NCBI RefSeq assembly: GCF_018688255.1 | Contig: NZ_CP061314.1 | Coordinates: forward strand, 372,001 to 436,000 | DNA length: 64,000 bases | Source of the DNA: Polynucleobacter corsicus | GTDB taxonomy: Bacteria > Pseudomonadota > Gammaproteobacteria > Burkholderiales > Burkholderiaceae | Reading direction: 5' to 3' | Part shown: positions 43,329 through 52,724 of the stretch, in pieces | How positions within the stretch are numbered: the stretch's first letter is position 1 | Layout of the letters: each line of letters starts with the position of its first letter | The notes under the pieces: model-generated | The model's database searches: none | What the model saw: only the letters and a program-made list of their open reading frames with translations | What the model was told of the DNA's origin: nothing | Program-made: the position numbers and the translations under genes

Positions 43329-44104
43329 TTGCTGAGAGAATGATTGGGTTTTGCTTCTTGGTGCAATTGCCATAACTTCATGTATCGATAGTAAGTTCCT
43401 TGCCCATTCGATATTGCTAATGCAAAACCCTGAGGACCGTCTAAGAAACCAAGACGAATAAAGTAGGTGCGAGTAAAAGCCCAAATACCATGAAGTACTG
43501 CAGTTAATGGACTACTCTTTTTGCCCTTAGAAAATGCCTGCTCTGCTGAAGCTGTTGAATAGCGATCTAGCTTCTGGAGCACTTGCGAGTAGTTCATGAA
43601 GCTGTAATGCAGCATCGGATTCTCCAGTTTGGCTACTTGCCCAAGAGGAATCAGTCGCTCATGAACCAGGTCATCTGAGAAGTGGGCAGTGCCGCGCTTA
43701 AACAATCGATCCACATAATCGGGGCTCCAACCGGAATGCCGAATGAAGCGACCGCAATACCAAGATAGGCGTGGAATTGCAAAACAGTCAACATGGGCTG
43801 AATGATGAATAGCCGTCACAATTTCACTTCTCAGGGCCGGTGTAAGGCGTTCATCGGCATCTAGAGATAGAACCCACTCACCAGTAGCTAGGTCTAAGGC
43901 GCGATTCTTTTGAGGCCCAAATCCAGGCCAATCCGTCGGTTGGCTAATGACAGCCCCATGGTTTTTGGCGATCGCTAGGGTGCTATCAGTGCTATTGGTA
44001 TCCACCACCACAATTTGCTGGCCAATCCCCTCCAGGGAGGCCAAACAGTCAGCCAAATTGGCCTCTTCATTGCGAGTGATGAGTATGACGGATAAGGTGG
44101 GCAT
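43325..44104 (-). CDS. Glycosyltransferase family 2 (WaaE/KdtX-like)
   Basis: A 259-residue GT-A enzyme with LSVILITRNEEANLADCL at the start, VVDTNSTDSTLAIAKNHGA, WVLSLDADERLTPAL (DxD) and GPQKNRALDLATGEW. A C-terminal segment (HGIWAFTRTYFIRLGFLDG) probably touches the membrane. The type is close to inner-core beta-1,4-glucosyltransferases. Divergent from msbA with an 11-base gap, so both genes share a control region that extends into each other's ends. Confidence 0.87.
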   Translation of the reverse strand: MPTLSVILITRNEEANLADCLASLEGIGQQIVVVDTNSTDSTLAIAKNHGAVISQPTDWPGFGPQKNRALDLATGEWVLSLDADERLTPALRSEIVTAIHHSAHVDCFAIPRLSWYCGRFIRHSGWSPDYVDRLFKRGTAHFSDDLVHERLIPLGQVAKLENPMLHYSFMNYSQVLQKLDRYSTASAEQAFSKGKKSSPLTAVLHGIWAFTRTYFIRLGFLDGPQGFALAISNGQGTYYRYMKLWQLHQEAKPNHSLSK

Positions 44105-44114
44105 AATTCATTAT

Positions 44115-45878
44115 ATGAATGCTCAAGACCGTACCGCCCTAAATCGCTTAATTCAGTACCTCAAGCCCCATATTGGCTTAATTATTGGCTCTTTATTGGC
44201 TATGGCGCTGGTTGCTGGCGCCGAAACCTCTATTCCAGCGCTCATGAAGCCTTTACTAGATCGTGGTTTTACAGGCCAGATGGATCAAAAACTCTGGCTG
44301 GTGCCAGTTTTCTTGGTCGGCCTAGCTTTTGTGCGGGGTATGGCGCAATTTTTATCTAGCTATCTTTTAAATCGTGTCATCAACACTGTTTTGCTGAAGA
44401 TGCGCATGCAGATGTTTCAAGCTTTATTGCGTTCCAATACTACTTTTTTCCAAAAGAACTCTGCATCCAGCTTAATTAACGCGGTAGTTTTTGAGGTGAA
44501 TAATGCCCTCTCCATTATGGGTGGCATGTTGATTAGCTTGGTACGTGATTCTCTTACCGTGATTGGATTGATTGGCTACTTGATTTACCTCAATTGGCAA
44601 CTGACATTAGTAGTGCTGATGATTTTCCCAATCATTGCCTTCATCATTGGAAAGATTAATAAACGCTTGCGCTCACTCAATCGTGAGCAGCAGACTATGA
44701 CAAGCGAGCTCGCCTATATTGTTGAAGAATCTGCTGCTGGGTACAAGATCGTGAAAGTGCATGGCGCAGAAGAGTATGAGATGGGTCGCTTTATGGAAAA
44801 AGCAGATCGCCTCCGCCAATTTGCCCTGAAATCAGCAGTTGCTGGTGGCTTAAACCAGCCAATTACTCAGCTCATCGCTTCTATGGCGTTATCGATCGTC
44901 TTGGTCATCGCCTTGATGCAGTCAGCTACTGAGGGAACGACAGTCGGTGGCTTTGCCTCTTTTATTACCGCCATGTTGTTGGTGATCTCGCCGATCAAGC
45001 ATCTGGCTGATATTAATCAACCCTTGCAGCGCGGCTTAACTGCTGCGGAAATGATCTTCTCCCTGATGGATCAACCCTTCGAGGAAGATGAATCCCGCAA
45101 AGAGAATATGAAGCCTCTGGGCAAAGCCAAGGGCGCAATTCGGTTTGAAGATGTTGGCTTCTCCTATCAGCAAGAGGCTGGACGCAAAGATGCTCTTACT
45201 GGTGTGAATTTGAATATTAAGCCTGGTGAAGTGGTGGCCTTTGTCGGTCCATCTGGCGGTGGTAAATCTACGCTAGTTAATTTATTACCACGTTTCTTCA
45301 AACCAACTAGTGGGCAAATTTTCTTGGACGATATGCCACTCGAAGAGATTGTGCTAGCCGATGTCCGTAAACAGATTGCTTTTGTGAGTCAGGATGTCAT
45401 TTTATTTAATGACAGTATTGCGGCAAACGTAGCCTATGGCGCTACCACTCAGGATGGTATTGATCGTGGGCGTGTCATGGAGGCGCTTGAGGCGGCAAAC
45501 TTATCTGCACTCATGAAAGAAATGCCTGAAGGAATTGATACTCAAATTGGCGATAACGGCAATCGCCTATCTGGAGGTCAGCGTCAGCGTTTAGCTATTG
45601 CAAGAGCTATCTACAAAGATGCGCCTATTCTAATTTTGGATGAAGCAACCTCGGCATTGGATTCTGAATCAGAACGTCAAGTGCAAGATGCTTTAGAGCA
45701 TCTGATGGCCGGCAGAACTACTTTAGTTATCGCCCATCGCCTATCAACCATTGAGCATGCGGATCGGATTGTGGTGCTAGAACATGGTCATGTGATTGAA
45801 AATGGTTCACATGAAGAATTAATTGCTAAGGATGGCTTATATGCCAACTTGCATCGCATTCAGTTTTCGAATGCTTAA
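44115..45878 (+). CDS. msbA: Lipid A export ABC transporter MsbA
   Basis: This 587-residue half-transporter flips lipid A-core across the inner membrane. Six membrane segments occupy the first 320 residues (LKPHIGLIIGSLLAMALVAGAE, etc.). The ATPase domain has Walker A VGPSGGGKSTLVNLLPRF near residue 380, LSGGQRQRLAIARAIYKDAP near 486, and LILDEATSALDSESE. ATG 44115 gives the normal length; the frame is open further upstream but that part overlaps the divergent gene. Placement beside LPS glycosyltransferases fits. Confidence 0.95.
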   Translation: MNAQDRTALNRLIQYLKPHIGLIIGSLLAMALVAGAETSIPALMKPLLDRGFTGQMDQKLWLVPVFLVGLAFVRGMAQFLSSYLLNRVINTVLLKMRMQMFQALLRSNTTFFQKNSASSLINAVVFEVNNALSIMGGMLISLVRDSLTVIGLIGYLIYLNWQLTLVVLMIFPIIAFIIGKINKRLRSLNREQQTMTSELAYIVEESAAGYKIVKVHGAEEYEMGRFMEKADRLRQFALKSAVAGGLNQPITQLIASMALSIVLVIALMQSATEGTTVGGFASFITAMLLVISPIKHLADINQPLQRGLTAAEMIFSLMDQPFEEDESRKENMKPLGKAKGAIRFEDVGFSYQQEAGRKDALTGVNLNIKPGEVVAFVGPSGGGKSTLVNLLPRFFKPTSGQIFLDDMPLEEIVLADVRKQIAFVSQDVILFNDSIAANVAYGATTQDGIDRGRVMEALEAANLSALMKEMPEGIDTQIGDNGNRLSGGQRQRLAIARAIYKDAPILILDEATSALDSESERQVQDALEHLMAGRTTLVIAHRLSTIEHADRIVVLEHGHVIENGSHEELIAKDGLYANLHRIQFSNA

Positions 45879-45885
45879 TCAATGA

Positions 45886-47349
45886 TTAGCTGAGAACGAT
45901 ATCGTATTGTTCTTGGCGGAAGCTGCCTTCTGCCTGGAGTTTGATGGGCTTAGCAACAAAGTCACCTAACTGTGCCAAAAATTGATTCTCCTCCTCAAGG
46001 AAGAGATCAATCACATCAGGTGCTGCAACGATTCTAAATTCCCGGGGGTTAAATTGACGATGCTCTCGCACAATCTCTCGCAAAATCTCATAGCAAACCG
46101 TTTGTGCAGTTTTGATTTCACCTTTGCCTTGGCAGGTTGCGCAGGGCTCACAGGTAATATGGGCAAGGGATTCTCGAGTGCGTTTACGCGTCATCTCCAC
46201 TAGACCTAGTGAGGAAAAGTCATTTACCGAGGTGCGTGCATGATCGCGTTCTAAATTACGCTTGAGTTCATGTAAAACCGATTCTTGATGGTCTTTGCTC
46301 AACATGTCGATAAAGTCAATGATGATGATGCCGCCAAGATTACGTAAGCGCAATTGGCGGGCAATAGCCTGGGCAGCTTCAAGATTGGTTTTAAAGACAG
46401 TGTCATCTAGATTGCGTGCGCCGACATAACTTCCGGTGTTGACATCAATCGTAGTCATCGATTCTGTTTGGTCGATCATCAGGTAACCACCCGATTTGAG
46501 ATCCACTCTTCTGCCAAGTGCTTTATTAATTTCAGCATCGACATCAAACAAATCAAATAGGGCGCGCTCACCACGATGTAGCGTCAGTTTGTCCAATAGG
46601 TTTGGCATATACAGTGAAGCGAACCCTTTGAGCTTTTCAAAGTTCTCTGCTGAATCCACCCGAATTTTTATCGTTTCTTCACTAGCAAGGTCACGTAATA
46701 CACGTTCAGCCAGGCTGAGATCCTGATAGAGCAAGCTAGGTGCGGCCTTGTGATTCACAGCCTCACGAATCTTTTCCCAGGTAGTACGCAGGTAATGCAT
46801 GTCGTGCGTGAGCTCAGTATCGCTGGCATCTTGTGCGCTAGTGCGAACGATGATTCCACCTTTTTCATCGGCAGGCATCAGTCCTGCAAGGCGTGCCTTG
46901 ATGGCTTCCCGCTCTTCAGGCTGATCAATTCTTTGGGAGACGCCAATATATTTCTCGGTGGCTGCATCCGTTCCCGCTGGCGGTAGATAAACCAAGTTCC
47001 GGCCAGCAATACTCAGTTGGGTGGTAAGACGCGCGCCTTTGGTTCCTAGGGGATCTTTCAGAACTTGAACCAAAACATTTTGGCCTTCAAAGAGCAGTTT
47101 TTCGATTTGGGCTTGAGGGTTATTTTGAGTAATGTCAGCAACATGCATAAATGCAGTGCGCTCTAAACCGATCTCAATGAAGGCGGACTGCATGCCAGGT
47201 AGCACGCGTACCACTTTAGCTAAATAGATATTGCCGACGATACCGCGTTGACGGGTACGCTCGATCTGAAGCTCTTGAACAGCGCCTTGCTGAATGAGTG
47301 CCACCCGTGTTTCTTGGGGGGTGATGTTGATTAGGATTTCTTCGTTCAT
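45886..47349 (-). CDS. rng: Ribonuclease G
   Basis: This 487-residue endoribonuclease trims the 5' end of 16S rRNA and decays mRNA. The N-terminal S1 domain (GIVGNIYLAKVVRVLPGMQSAFIEIGLERTAFMHVADI, split near residue 36-75) precedes the DNase-like catalytic core with Mg ligands in TIDVNTGSYVG and GGIIIIDFIDM. The zinc-link cysteines CEPCATCQGKGE lie near residue 405. It ends the yebC-to-rng operon and overlaps maf by four bases. Confidence 0.95.
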   Translation of the reverse strand: MNEEILINITPQETRVALIQQGAVQELQIERTRQRGIVGNIYLAKVVRVLPGMQSAFIEIGLERTAFMHVADITQNNPQAQIEKLLFEGQNVLVQVLKDPLGTKGARLTTQLSIAGRNLVYLPPAGTDAATEKYIGVSQRIDQPEEREAIKARLAGLMPADEKGGIIVRTSAQDASDTELTHDMHYLRTTWEKIREAVNHKAAPSLLYQDLSLAERVLRDLASEETIKIRVDSAENFEKLKGFASLYMPNLLDKLTLHRGERALFDLFDVDAEINKALGRRVDLKSGGYLMIDQTESMTTIDVNTGSYVGARNLDDTVFKTNLEAAQAIARQLRLRNLGGIIIIDFIDMLSKDHQESVLHELKRNLERDHARTSVNDFSSLGLVEMTRKRTRESLAHITCEPCATCQGKGEIKTAQTVCYEILREIVREHRQFNPREFRIVAAPDVIDLFLEEENQFLAQLGDFVAKPIKLQAEGSFRQEQYDIVLS

Positions 47350-47969
47350 ATGCGGGCGACTTTAGCGAAATCTAATAATTGGTTAACTTCAAAGATAGGT
47401 AATCCCATGATACCGCTATAGCTGCCTTTAATTGAGGGAATAAAAGCCCTACCAAGACCTTGAATACCATATGCCCCAGCCTTGCCAAAGGGCTCGCCAC
47501 TCTGAATATAAGCATCAATTTGAGCTTCAGTTAAATGGGTAAATTCCACCTCGGATACTTGTACCAAGCACAGGGGATTTGTTTTGGGATCAATTGTGAG
47601 CACCACTGCAGTTAAGACCTCATGTACTTTGCCGCTGAGCATTTTTAGAATACGCGCAGCATCAGAAGCGTCATGAGGTTTCCCAAGAATTTCACCATTT
47701 GGATTGCCAGGTAGGCTGACGGTAGTGTCTGCACACAAGATGGGCGCCCAAGGTTTGCCGCTGTTTTGCCACCTGGCTAAGGCAATAGCACTTTTTGCAA
47801 AGGTAACTCGCTCTACGTAAGTGCGCGCCTTTTCATTTGGGAATGGTGTCTCAAAAGTTTCCGTATCTTCACCAGGTGCTGCAACCAGCATCTCAAAATT
47901 GACGCCAATTTGCTTGAGCAGTTCTTGGCGTCGTGGACTTTGTGAGGCAAGGTAAATATAAGAAAACAT
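47346..47969 (-). CDS. maf: Maf-family nucleotide pyrophosphatase
   Basis: A 207-residue house-cleaning enzyme that hydrolyses non-canonical nucleoside triphosphates. The start IYLASQSPRRQELLKQIG is the family signature, followed by CADTTVSLPGNPNGEILGKP with the catalytic Asp, and GAYGIQGLGRAFIPSIKGSYSGIMGLP near the end (split by motif GIQG). ATG 47969 is preferred because it begins the conserved core directly. It sits between rlmH (7-base gap) and rng. Confidence 0.93.
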   Translation of the reverse strand: MFSYIYLASQSPRRQELLKQIGVNFEMLVAAPGEDTETFETPFPNEKARTYVERVTFAKSAIALARWQNSGKPWAPILCADTTVSLPGNPNGEILGKPHDASDAARILKMLSGKVHEVLTAVVLTIDPKTNPLCLVQVSEVEFTHLTEAQIDAYIQSGEPFGKAGAYGIQGLGRAFIPSIKGSYSGIMGLPIFEVNQLLDFAKVARI

Positions 47970-47976
47970 GAATAAC

Positions 47977-48420
47977 TTACTCGCGGTGATAGGGGTGGCC
48001 TTGCAAAATAGTCCAGGCTCGATAGAGCTGCTCCACCAATAAGACTCTTGCCATGGCATGTGGCAGAGTCAGGCTCGAGAGGCGCCACATCGCTTGGGCA
48101 TTCTCCTTGAGACTGGAGTCGAGCCCATCAGCGCCGCCAATCAAAAAAGTGATGTCAAAGCCTTCTTGTCGCCAGCTTGCCAACTGCGTAGCTAGATTCT
48201 GAGTGGTTTGATCTTTGCCACGCTCATCAAGTGCAATTACCCTAGAGCCTTTCGGAATGGCTGCTGCGATTTTGATGGCTTCTTTGGCTGGACTGAGATC
48301 AGGCTTGATCTCTTTGATTTCAATGCTGCAATCTGCAGGCATGCGCTTCATGTAATCATGGGTTGCAGTTGCAACCCATTCTGGCATTTTGTGACCAACA
48401 GAAACAATCGTTAAACGCAT
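47977..48420 (-). CDS. rlmH: 23S rRNA (pseudouridine1915-N3)-methyltransferase RlmH
   Basis: This 147-residue SPOUT methyltransferase modifies helix 69 of 23S rRNA. Its SAM knot motifs FLIGGADGLDSSLKENA and LTLPHAMARVLLVEQLYRAW are clear, and it ends in the typical GHPYHRE. It sits in the rsfS-rlmH-maf order usual for this group. Confidence 0.95.
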   Translation of the reverse strand: MRLTIVSVGHKMPEWVATATHDYMKRMPADCSIEIKEIKPDLSPAKEAIKIAAAIPKGSRVIALDERGKDQTTQNLATQLASWRQEGFDITFLIGGADGLDSSLKENAQAMWRLSSLTLPHAMARVLLVEQLYRAWTILQGHPYHRE

Positions 48421-48430
48421 TGTTAAGAAA

Positions 48431-48820
48431 TTAATCTTCGTCGTCTGGTTCGCTTGCTTTCACCAGCCCCTTATCTGCTGCTAACTTCACTCGTACAGGT
48501 TTAGCTCCCCACATGCCTTCAAGCTGATAGTAAGCACGCAATGCAGGCTGCAAAATATGAACTACGATATCGCCGCAATCAACCAGTACCCACTCGCCAG
48601 TCTCCAGGCCTTCAACGGAGATCACTTCACCACCTTTAGTATTGACAGCCTCTTTAACGGACATAGCTAGCGATCTAGTCTGACGGTTGGAGGTACCGGT
48701 GGCGATGATGACGCGATCAAATAGCTCGCTGAGCTTAGTGGTGTCATACACACGAATGTCCTGCGCTTTGACATCTTCGAGTGCATCAATCACGACGCGT
48801 TGTAATTTTGTTAAGTCCAT
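48431..48820 (-). CDS. rsfS: Ribosomal silencing factor RsfS
   Basis: A 129-residue protein that binds ribosomal protein uL14 and blocks subunit joining in starvation. DTTKLSELFDRVIIATGTSNRQTRSLA, near residues 26-52, and ETGEWVLVDCGDIVVHILQPALRAYYQLEGMWG (starting near 73) are family hallmarks. The acidic tail (EPDDED) is variable. Ten bases upstream of rlmH. Confidence 0.95.
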   Translation of the reverse strand: MDLTKLQRVVIDALEDVKAQDIRVYDTTKLSELFDRVIIATGTSNRQTRSLAMSVKEAVNTKGGEVISVEGLETGEWVLVDCGDIVVHILQPALRAYYQLEGMWGAKPVRVKLAADKGLVKASEPDDED

Positions 48821-48874
48821 AGTTTCTTTAGTATTTTTCTGAGAATTTTGAATATAAGGGTGATCTTAGCCTGA

Positions 48875-49576
48875 TTACTTGTACAGACCTAAATTTGTAA
48901 TGATTTCTAAAGCATGAGACGGAATGCGCTCGGCAATATCACTGCGAGAAGCGCTTTTCAGCTGATTTCGAAGCTTTGTGGATGAAAGGTCTATTGCAAG
49001 ACTGTTATCTAAGAAGATGCGGCCAAAGAGGCTTTTTTCAAGTGCGCTTGTATCAATACATTGATGCTTTTCTAATAAAGTCTTCATTTCAGGGCTGATT
49101 TGGGTCGAGAGCTCATGGTGAGGTCTGCTTGCCACCGCGAAATTAACAAAGTCTAGTAATTGATCCCAGGACTTCCAGGAGGGAAGATTGATCAGAGAGT
49201 CGGCGCCCATTAACCAAGTGATGTTGACCTGAGGGCCAAAGCGCTCTCTCAGGGCTTTGGCTGTATCGATTGCATAGCTTGGGCCTGAACGATCAATTTC
49301 GATGCGATCAACCCCAATTTGAGTCGGTACTTTGAGATACAGCAATGCCCTAGCTAAATCAATGCCCGCCGCTTCAGTGAGTTCAAGACGAATTTCTGAA
49401 GGTGTGATGCCAGAGTTTTTTTGCCAGGGCTCGCCACTAGGAATGAGAAGCAAGGTGTCAAGGTGCAGAAGCTTTGCAAAATGTATGGCCAGTTTAAGGT
49501 GGCCAAGATGTGGCGGGTCAAAAGTGCCGCCCAGAATGCCAATTTTTTTTGGAGTGTCCAAGTCTACTGACATCAT
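48875..49576 (-). CDS. nadD: Nicotinate-nucleotide adenylyltransferase
   Basis: NadD adenylates nicotinate mononucleotide in NAD synthesis. The 233-residue protein begins with GILGGTFDPPHLGHLKLAIH, the nucleotidyltransferase GxFDPxHxGH motif, and has WLMGADSLINLPSWKSW and IDLSSTKLRNQL (the ISST-like motif). Two ATG codons stand at the start (49576 and 49573), directly after the hemF stop codon. Confidence 0.95.
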   Translation of the reverse strand: MMSVDLDTPKKIGILGGTFDPPHLGHLKLAIHFAKLLHLDTLLLIPSGEPWQKNSGITPSEIRLELTEAAGIDLARALLYLKVPTQIGVDRIEIDRSGPSYAIDTAKALRERFGPQVNITWLMGADSLINLPSWKSWDQLLDFVNFAVASRPHHELSTQISPEMKTLLEKHQCIDTSALEKSLFGRIFLDNSLAIDLSSTKLRNQLKSASRSDIAERIPSHALEIITNLGLYK

Positions 49577-50512
49577 TTAGGCAAGCCAGTCGCGCGGCTT
49601 CAGGTAGTAGTCGTATAACTTTGCCTCTGGCGTTCCTGGTTTTGGCTGATAGTTGTACCACCACTGCACTACAGGTGGCATAGACATTAAGATAGATTCT
49701 GTTCGTCCGCCAGAGTGCAGGCCAAAGATGGTGCCTCGGTCGAATAGCAGGTTGTACTCCACATAACGACCACGACGGTATTCTTGAAACGCTTTTTCCT
49801 CGGGCGTAAAGCTGTCTCGATAACGGCGCTCCACAATCGGTAAGTAAGCATCAATAAAGGCATCGCCAACAGCGCGCGTCATGGCAAAGCTTTGCTCAAA
49901 ACCCAGTTCATTGAAGTCGTCAAAGAATATGCCGCCAATACCGCGAGGCTCTTCACGATGTTTGAGATAAAAATATTCATCACACCATTTTTTGAATCGT
50001 GGATGTAGCTCTTTGCCAAATGGGTCTAAAGCATCTTTAGCGGTCTGATGGAAGTGTTTGCAGTCCTCATCAACACCATAGTAGGGGGTAAGATCAAAGC
50101 CACCTCCAAACCACCAAACTGGCTCTTTATCAGGAGCTTGCGCGATAAAGCAGCGCACATTCATATGGGTGGTTGGTGCCTTGGGATTGTTTGGATGAAA
50201 CACCAAGGAAACACCCATAGCCTCAAAGCTACGTCCAGCCACTTCGGGGCGATGGTGTGAGGCTGAAGGAGGCATTTGATCGCCGCGAACATGAGAAAAA
50301 CCTATACCACCTTTTTCCAATATATTGCCGCCATCTAAAGTACAAGTGCGCCCATAACCCCGCAGCTTGCTATCCTCTGGCTTCTCCCAGGCATCTGCTA
50401 CAAAGGCTTTGCCATCGAGTGCACTCATTGCAGTAGTGATGCGATCTTGCAGGCCTAAAAAGTAAGCTTCTAATTCTGCAATATTAATTTGAGTTTGTTC
50501 AGTGGATGACAA
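49577..50512 (-). CDS. hemF: Oxygen-dependent coproporphyrinogen III oxidase
   Basis: HemF converts coproporphyrinogen III to protoporphyrinogen IX using oxygen. The 311-residue length and the motifs GYGRTCTLDGGNILEKGGIGFSHVRG, DLTPYY, WCDEYFYLKHREEPRGIGGIFFDD and YVEYNLLFDRGTIFGLHSGGRTESILMSMPP (each recognised by its core) fit exactly. It shows aerobic heme synthesis. It lies between purD and nadD. Confidence 0.96.
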   Translation of the reverse strand: MSSTEQTQINIAELEAYFLGLQDRITTAMSALDGKAFVADAWEKPEDSKLRGYGRTCTLDGGNILEKGGIGFSHVRGDQMPPSASHHRPEVAGRSFEAMGVSLVFHPNNPKAPTTHMNVRCFIAQAPDKEPVWWFGGGFDLTPYYGVDEDCKHFHQTAKDALDPFGKELHPRFKKWCDEYFYLKHREEPRGIGGIFFDDFNELGFEQSFAMTRAVGDAFIDAYLPIVERRYRDSFTPEEKAFQEYRRGRYVEYNLLFDRGTIFGLHSGGRTESILMSMPPVVQWWYNYQPKPGTPEAKLYDYYLKPRDWLA

Positions 50513-50538
50513 GGATGAAAAGTCCTTCGTAGTTAAAG

Positions 50539-51816
50539 TTATTTCACTGCCCGATAGCCAATATCTTTGCGATATTGCATGCCATCGAATTGGATCTGAG
50601 TAATCGCTTCATATGCTTTTTGTTGCGCACCGCGAACGGTATCCGATAGACCTACGACGCACATGACGCGACCGCCAGAGGTGACTAACTTCCCATCTTG
50701 CAACTTAGTACCAGCATGAAAAGTCAATTGATCTTCAGTATCAGTAGGGACGCCTGTAATCACATCGCCATTACGTGGAGTATCAGGGTAGTTATGAGCT
50801 GCTAGTACCACGCCTAGTGCGGTGCGACGATCCCACTCCAGATCCACTTCATTGAGTGTGCCGTCAACAGCATGATCTAGCGCATTAACGAGATCACTAC
50901 GTAGGCGTGCCATGATGGGCTGTGTTTCTGGATCACCCATGCGGCAATTAAATTCTAAAGTCTTGATCTTGCCGTCGGGAGAAATCATGAGCCCCGCATA
51001 AAGGAAGCCGGTGTATGGAATGCCATCAGCTTCCATGCCTTTAACGGTAGGCATGATGACTTCGCGTAAGGCACGTGCATGAATTTCTGGGGTAACAACT
51101 GGAGCAGGGGAGTAAGCACCCATGCCGCCGGTATTGGGGCCTTGATCGCCATCGAGCAAGCGTTTGTGATCTTGACTAGTGGCTAAGGCTAAAACATGTT
51201 TGCCATCTACAAGAACAATAAAGCTTGCTTCTTCACCTGTCAGAAATTCTTCAATGATCACGCGTGCGCCGGCATTTCCGAGTTTGTTGTCAGCCAGCAT
51301 CATGTCCACGGCTGCATGAGCTTCTGCTAAATCCATTGCAACAACTACACCTTTTCCAGCGGCTAGACCATCGGCCTTAATGACAATCGGTGCACCTTTG
51401 GCATCAATGTAAGCATGTGCTTCTAATGCATTTGAAAAAGTCTGATACTCCGCTGTCGGGATGCCATGACGTTTCATGAACGCTTTAGAGAAATCCTTGG
51501 AAGACTCTAATTGAGCGGCTAACTGAGTAGGCCCAAAGATGCGTAAGCCATGGTTGCGAAAGACATCCACGATACCGGCAGCCAATGGTGCCTCAGGACC
51601 CACTACGGTGAGGTGAATTTTTTCACGCTTAGCAAAGTCCGCCAATTCTTGAAGGTCGGAGATCGGGAGATTTTGAATGCCGGCTACGGTTTGTTTTGCA
51701 GTGGCTGTGCCGCCATTGCCTGGTGCTAAATATACAGTTTGAACTTGTGGAGATTGCGCTAGTTTCCATGCCAATGCATGTTCGCGACCACCAGAACCAA
51801 TTAAAAGAATTTTCAT
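50539..51816 (-). CDS. purD: Phosphoribosylamine-glycine ligase
   Basis: This 425-residue ATP-grasp enzyme makes glycinamide ribonucleotide in purine synthesis. N-terminal GSGGREHALAWKLAQS, ATP-grasp loop IKADGLAAGKGVVVA near residue 148, and LTGEEASFIVLVDG, LEFNCRMGDPETQPIM near residue 290 are diagnostic. It is in the operon between yebC and hemF. Confidence 0.97.
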   Translation of the reverse strand: MKILLIGSGGREHALAWKLAQSPQVQTVYLAPGNGGTATAKQTVAGIQNLPISDLQELADFAKREKIHLTVVGPEAPLAAGIVDVFRNHGLRIFGPTQLAAQLESSKDFSKAFMKRHGIPTAEYQTFSNALEAHAYIDAKGAPIVIKADGLAAGKGVVVAMDLAEAHAAVDMMLADNKLGNAGARVIIEEFLTGEEASFIVLVDGKHVLALATSQDHKRLLDGDQGPNTGGMGAYSPAPVVTPEIHARALREVIMPTVKGMEADGIPYTGFLYAGLMISPDGKIKTLEFNCRMGDPETQPIMARLRSDLVNALDHAVDGTLNEVDLEWDRRTALGVVLAAHNYPDTPRNGDVITGVPTDTEDQLTFHAGTKLQDGKLVTSGGRVMCVVGLSDTVRGAQQKAYEAITQIQFDGMQYRKDIGYRAVK

Positions 51817-51861
51817 AAAGTGCTAAAAGATATATTAATAAGTAATGTTTAAAAGCTGGCC

Positions 51862-51885
51862 ATTTACAAAGAGGCGTTTGTAAAT
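51862..51885 (-). repeat. Perfect inverted repeat over the yebC stop codon
   Basis: ATTTACAAA and TTTGTAAAT (nine bases each, six-base loop) straddle the end of yebC. No T-run follows in the direction of transcription, so it is more likely an mRNA-stabilising hairpin than a terminator. Confidence 0.4.
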
Positions 51886-52583
51886 ACTTCTTGAACGTCA
51901 TCCAAGTTCTCAAGCGCGTCTAATAGTTTTTGCATGCTCTCTGCTTGATCACCTACGACTTCAGTTTCAGTTTCGGGGCGCATCGTGACTGTTGCGAGTT
52001 CTGCTTTTAAGCCCGCTTGATTGAGTGCGTCCTGCACCTTAGGAAATTCAGGCACTGGGGTGAGTACCTCAAGTGAGCCATCATCATGGGTGATGACATC
52101 TTCTGCGCCAGCATCTAGTGCGATCTCCATGAGTTGATCTTCATTGGTGCCTGGAGCAAACAACATTTGACCGCAGTGTTTGAACATAAAGGCAACCGAA
52201 CCTTCGGCGCCCATATTGCCACCATTTTTTGCAAATGCATGGCGCACTTCAGCAACAGTACGGGTACGGTTATCCGTTAAGCAATCAACAATGATGGCCG
52301 CACCATTGTGACCGTAACCTTCATAACGAATTTCCTCGTAGTTAACGCCTTCCAAAGAACCTGTACCGCGCTGAATTGCCCGCTGTACGTTGTCATTCGG
52401 CATATTGGCATCCTTAGCCTTATCGATCGCAAGGCGTAAACGGGGGTTCGTGGCAATATCGCCGCCGCCCAATTTAGCTGCAACCGTGATTTCTTTAATG
52501 AGTTTGGTCCAAATCTTGCCGCGCTTTTCGTCTTGACGTCCTTTGCGGTGCTGAATGTTGGCCCATTTCGAATGGCCGGCCAT
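51864..52583 (-). CDS. yebC: YebC/PmpR/TACO1-family protein
   Basis: A 239-residue protein with the invariant start AGHSKWANIQHRKGRQDEKRG (core AGHSKWANI) and the MPNDNVQRAIQRGTG, GHNGAAIIVDCLTDNRTRT motifs. The family is annotated as transcription regulator, and recent work links it to translation of proline-rich stretches. It leads the operon through purD to rng. A perfect palindrome lies in its leader (52614-52636). Confidence 0.94.
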   Translation of the reverse strand: MAGHSKWANIQHRKGRQDEKRGKIWTKLIKEITVAAKLGGGDIATNPRLRLAIDKAKDANMPNDNVQRAIQRGTGSLEGVNYEEIRYEGYGHNGAAIIVDCLTDNRTRTVAEVRHAFAKNGGNMGAEGSVAFMFKHCGQMLFAPGTNEDQLMEIALDAGAEDVITHDDGSLEVLTPVPEFPKVQDALNQAGLKAELATVTMRPETETEVVGDQAESMQKLLDALENLDDVQEVFTNASL

Positions 52584-52613
52584 ACGGGTAAGTCCTTTTG
52601 AGTAATGTGGCTT

Positions 52614-52636
52614 GAAGACCTTATTTTAAGGTCTTC
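52614..52636. promoter_or_regulatory. Perfect 10-bp palindrome with TTT loop upstream of yebC
   Basis: GAAGACCTTA (52614-52623) pairs perfectly with TAAGGTCTTC (52627-52636). It lies 31 bases before the yebC ATG and about 90 bases before tRNA-Leu, so it is either a leader hairpin of yebC mRNA or an operator. Confidence 0.5.
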
Positions 52637-52724
52637 TGAGGCTAAGAATGGGGGTCCTACAACTTTTTTGTTACACTCTCACCTCTTAGTAAGCTTCAAT
52701 GCAGTATTTCCACTGCAAACACCT

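Noticed and set aside
43329..43484. Longer N-terminus for the glycosyltransferase at 42549
   Set aside because: The extra residues are read from inside the upstream glycosyltransferase gene and resemble no GT2 start; the ATGA overlap supports the shorter start.
47970..48059. Longer start for maf
   Set aside because: It would overlap rlmH and add residues unlike any Maf protein; the conserved core begins at the ATG 47969.
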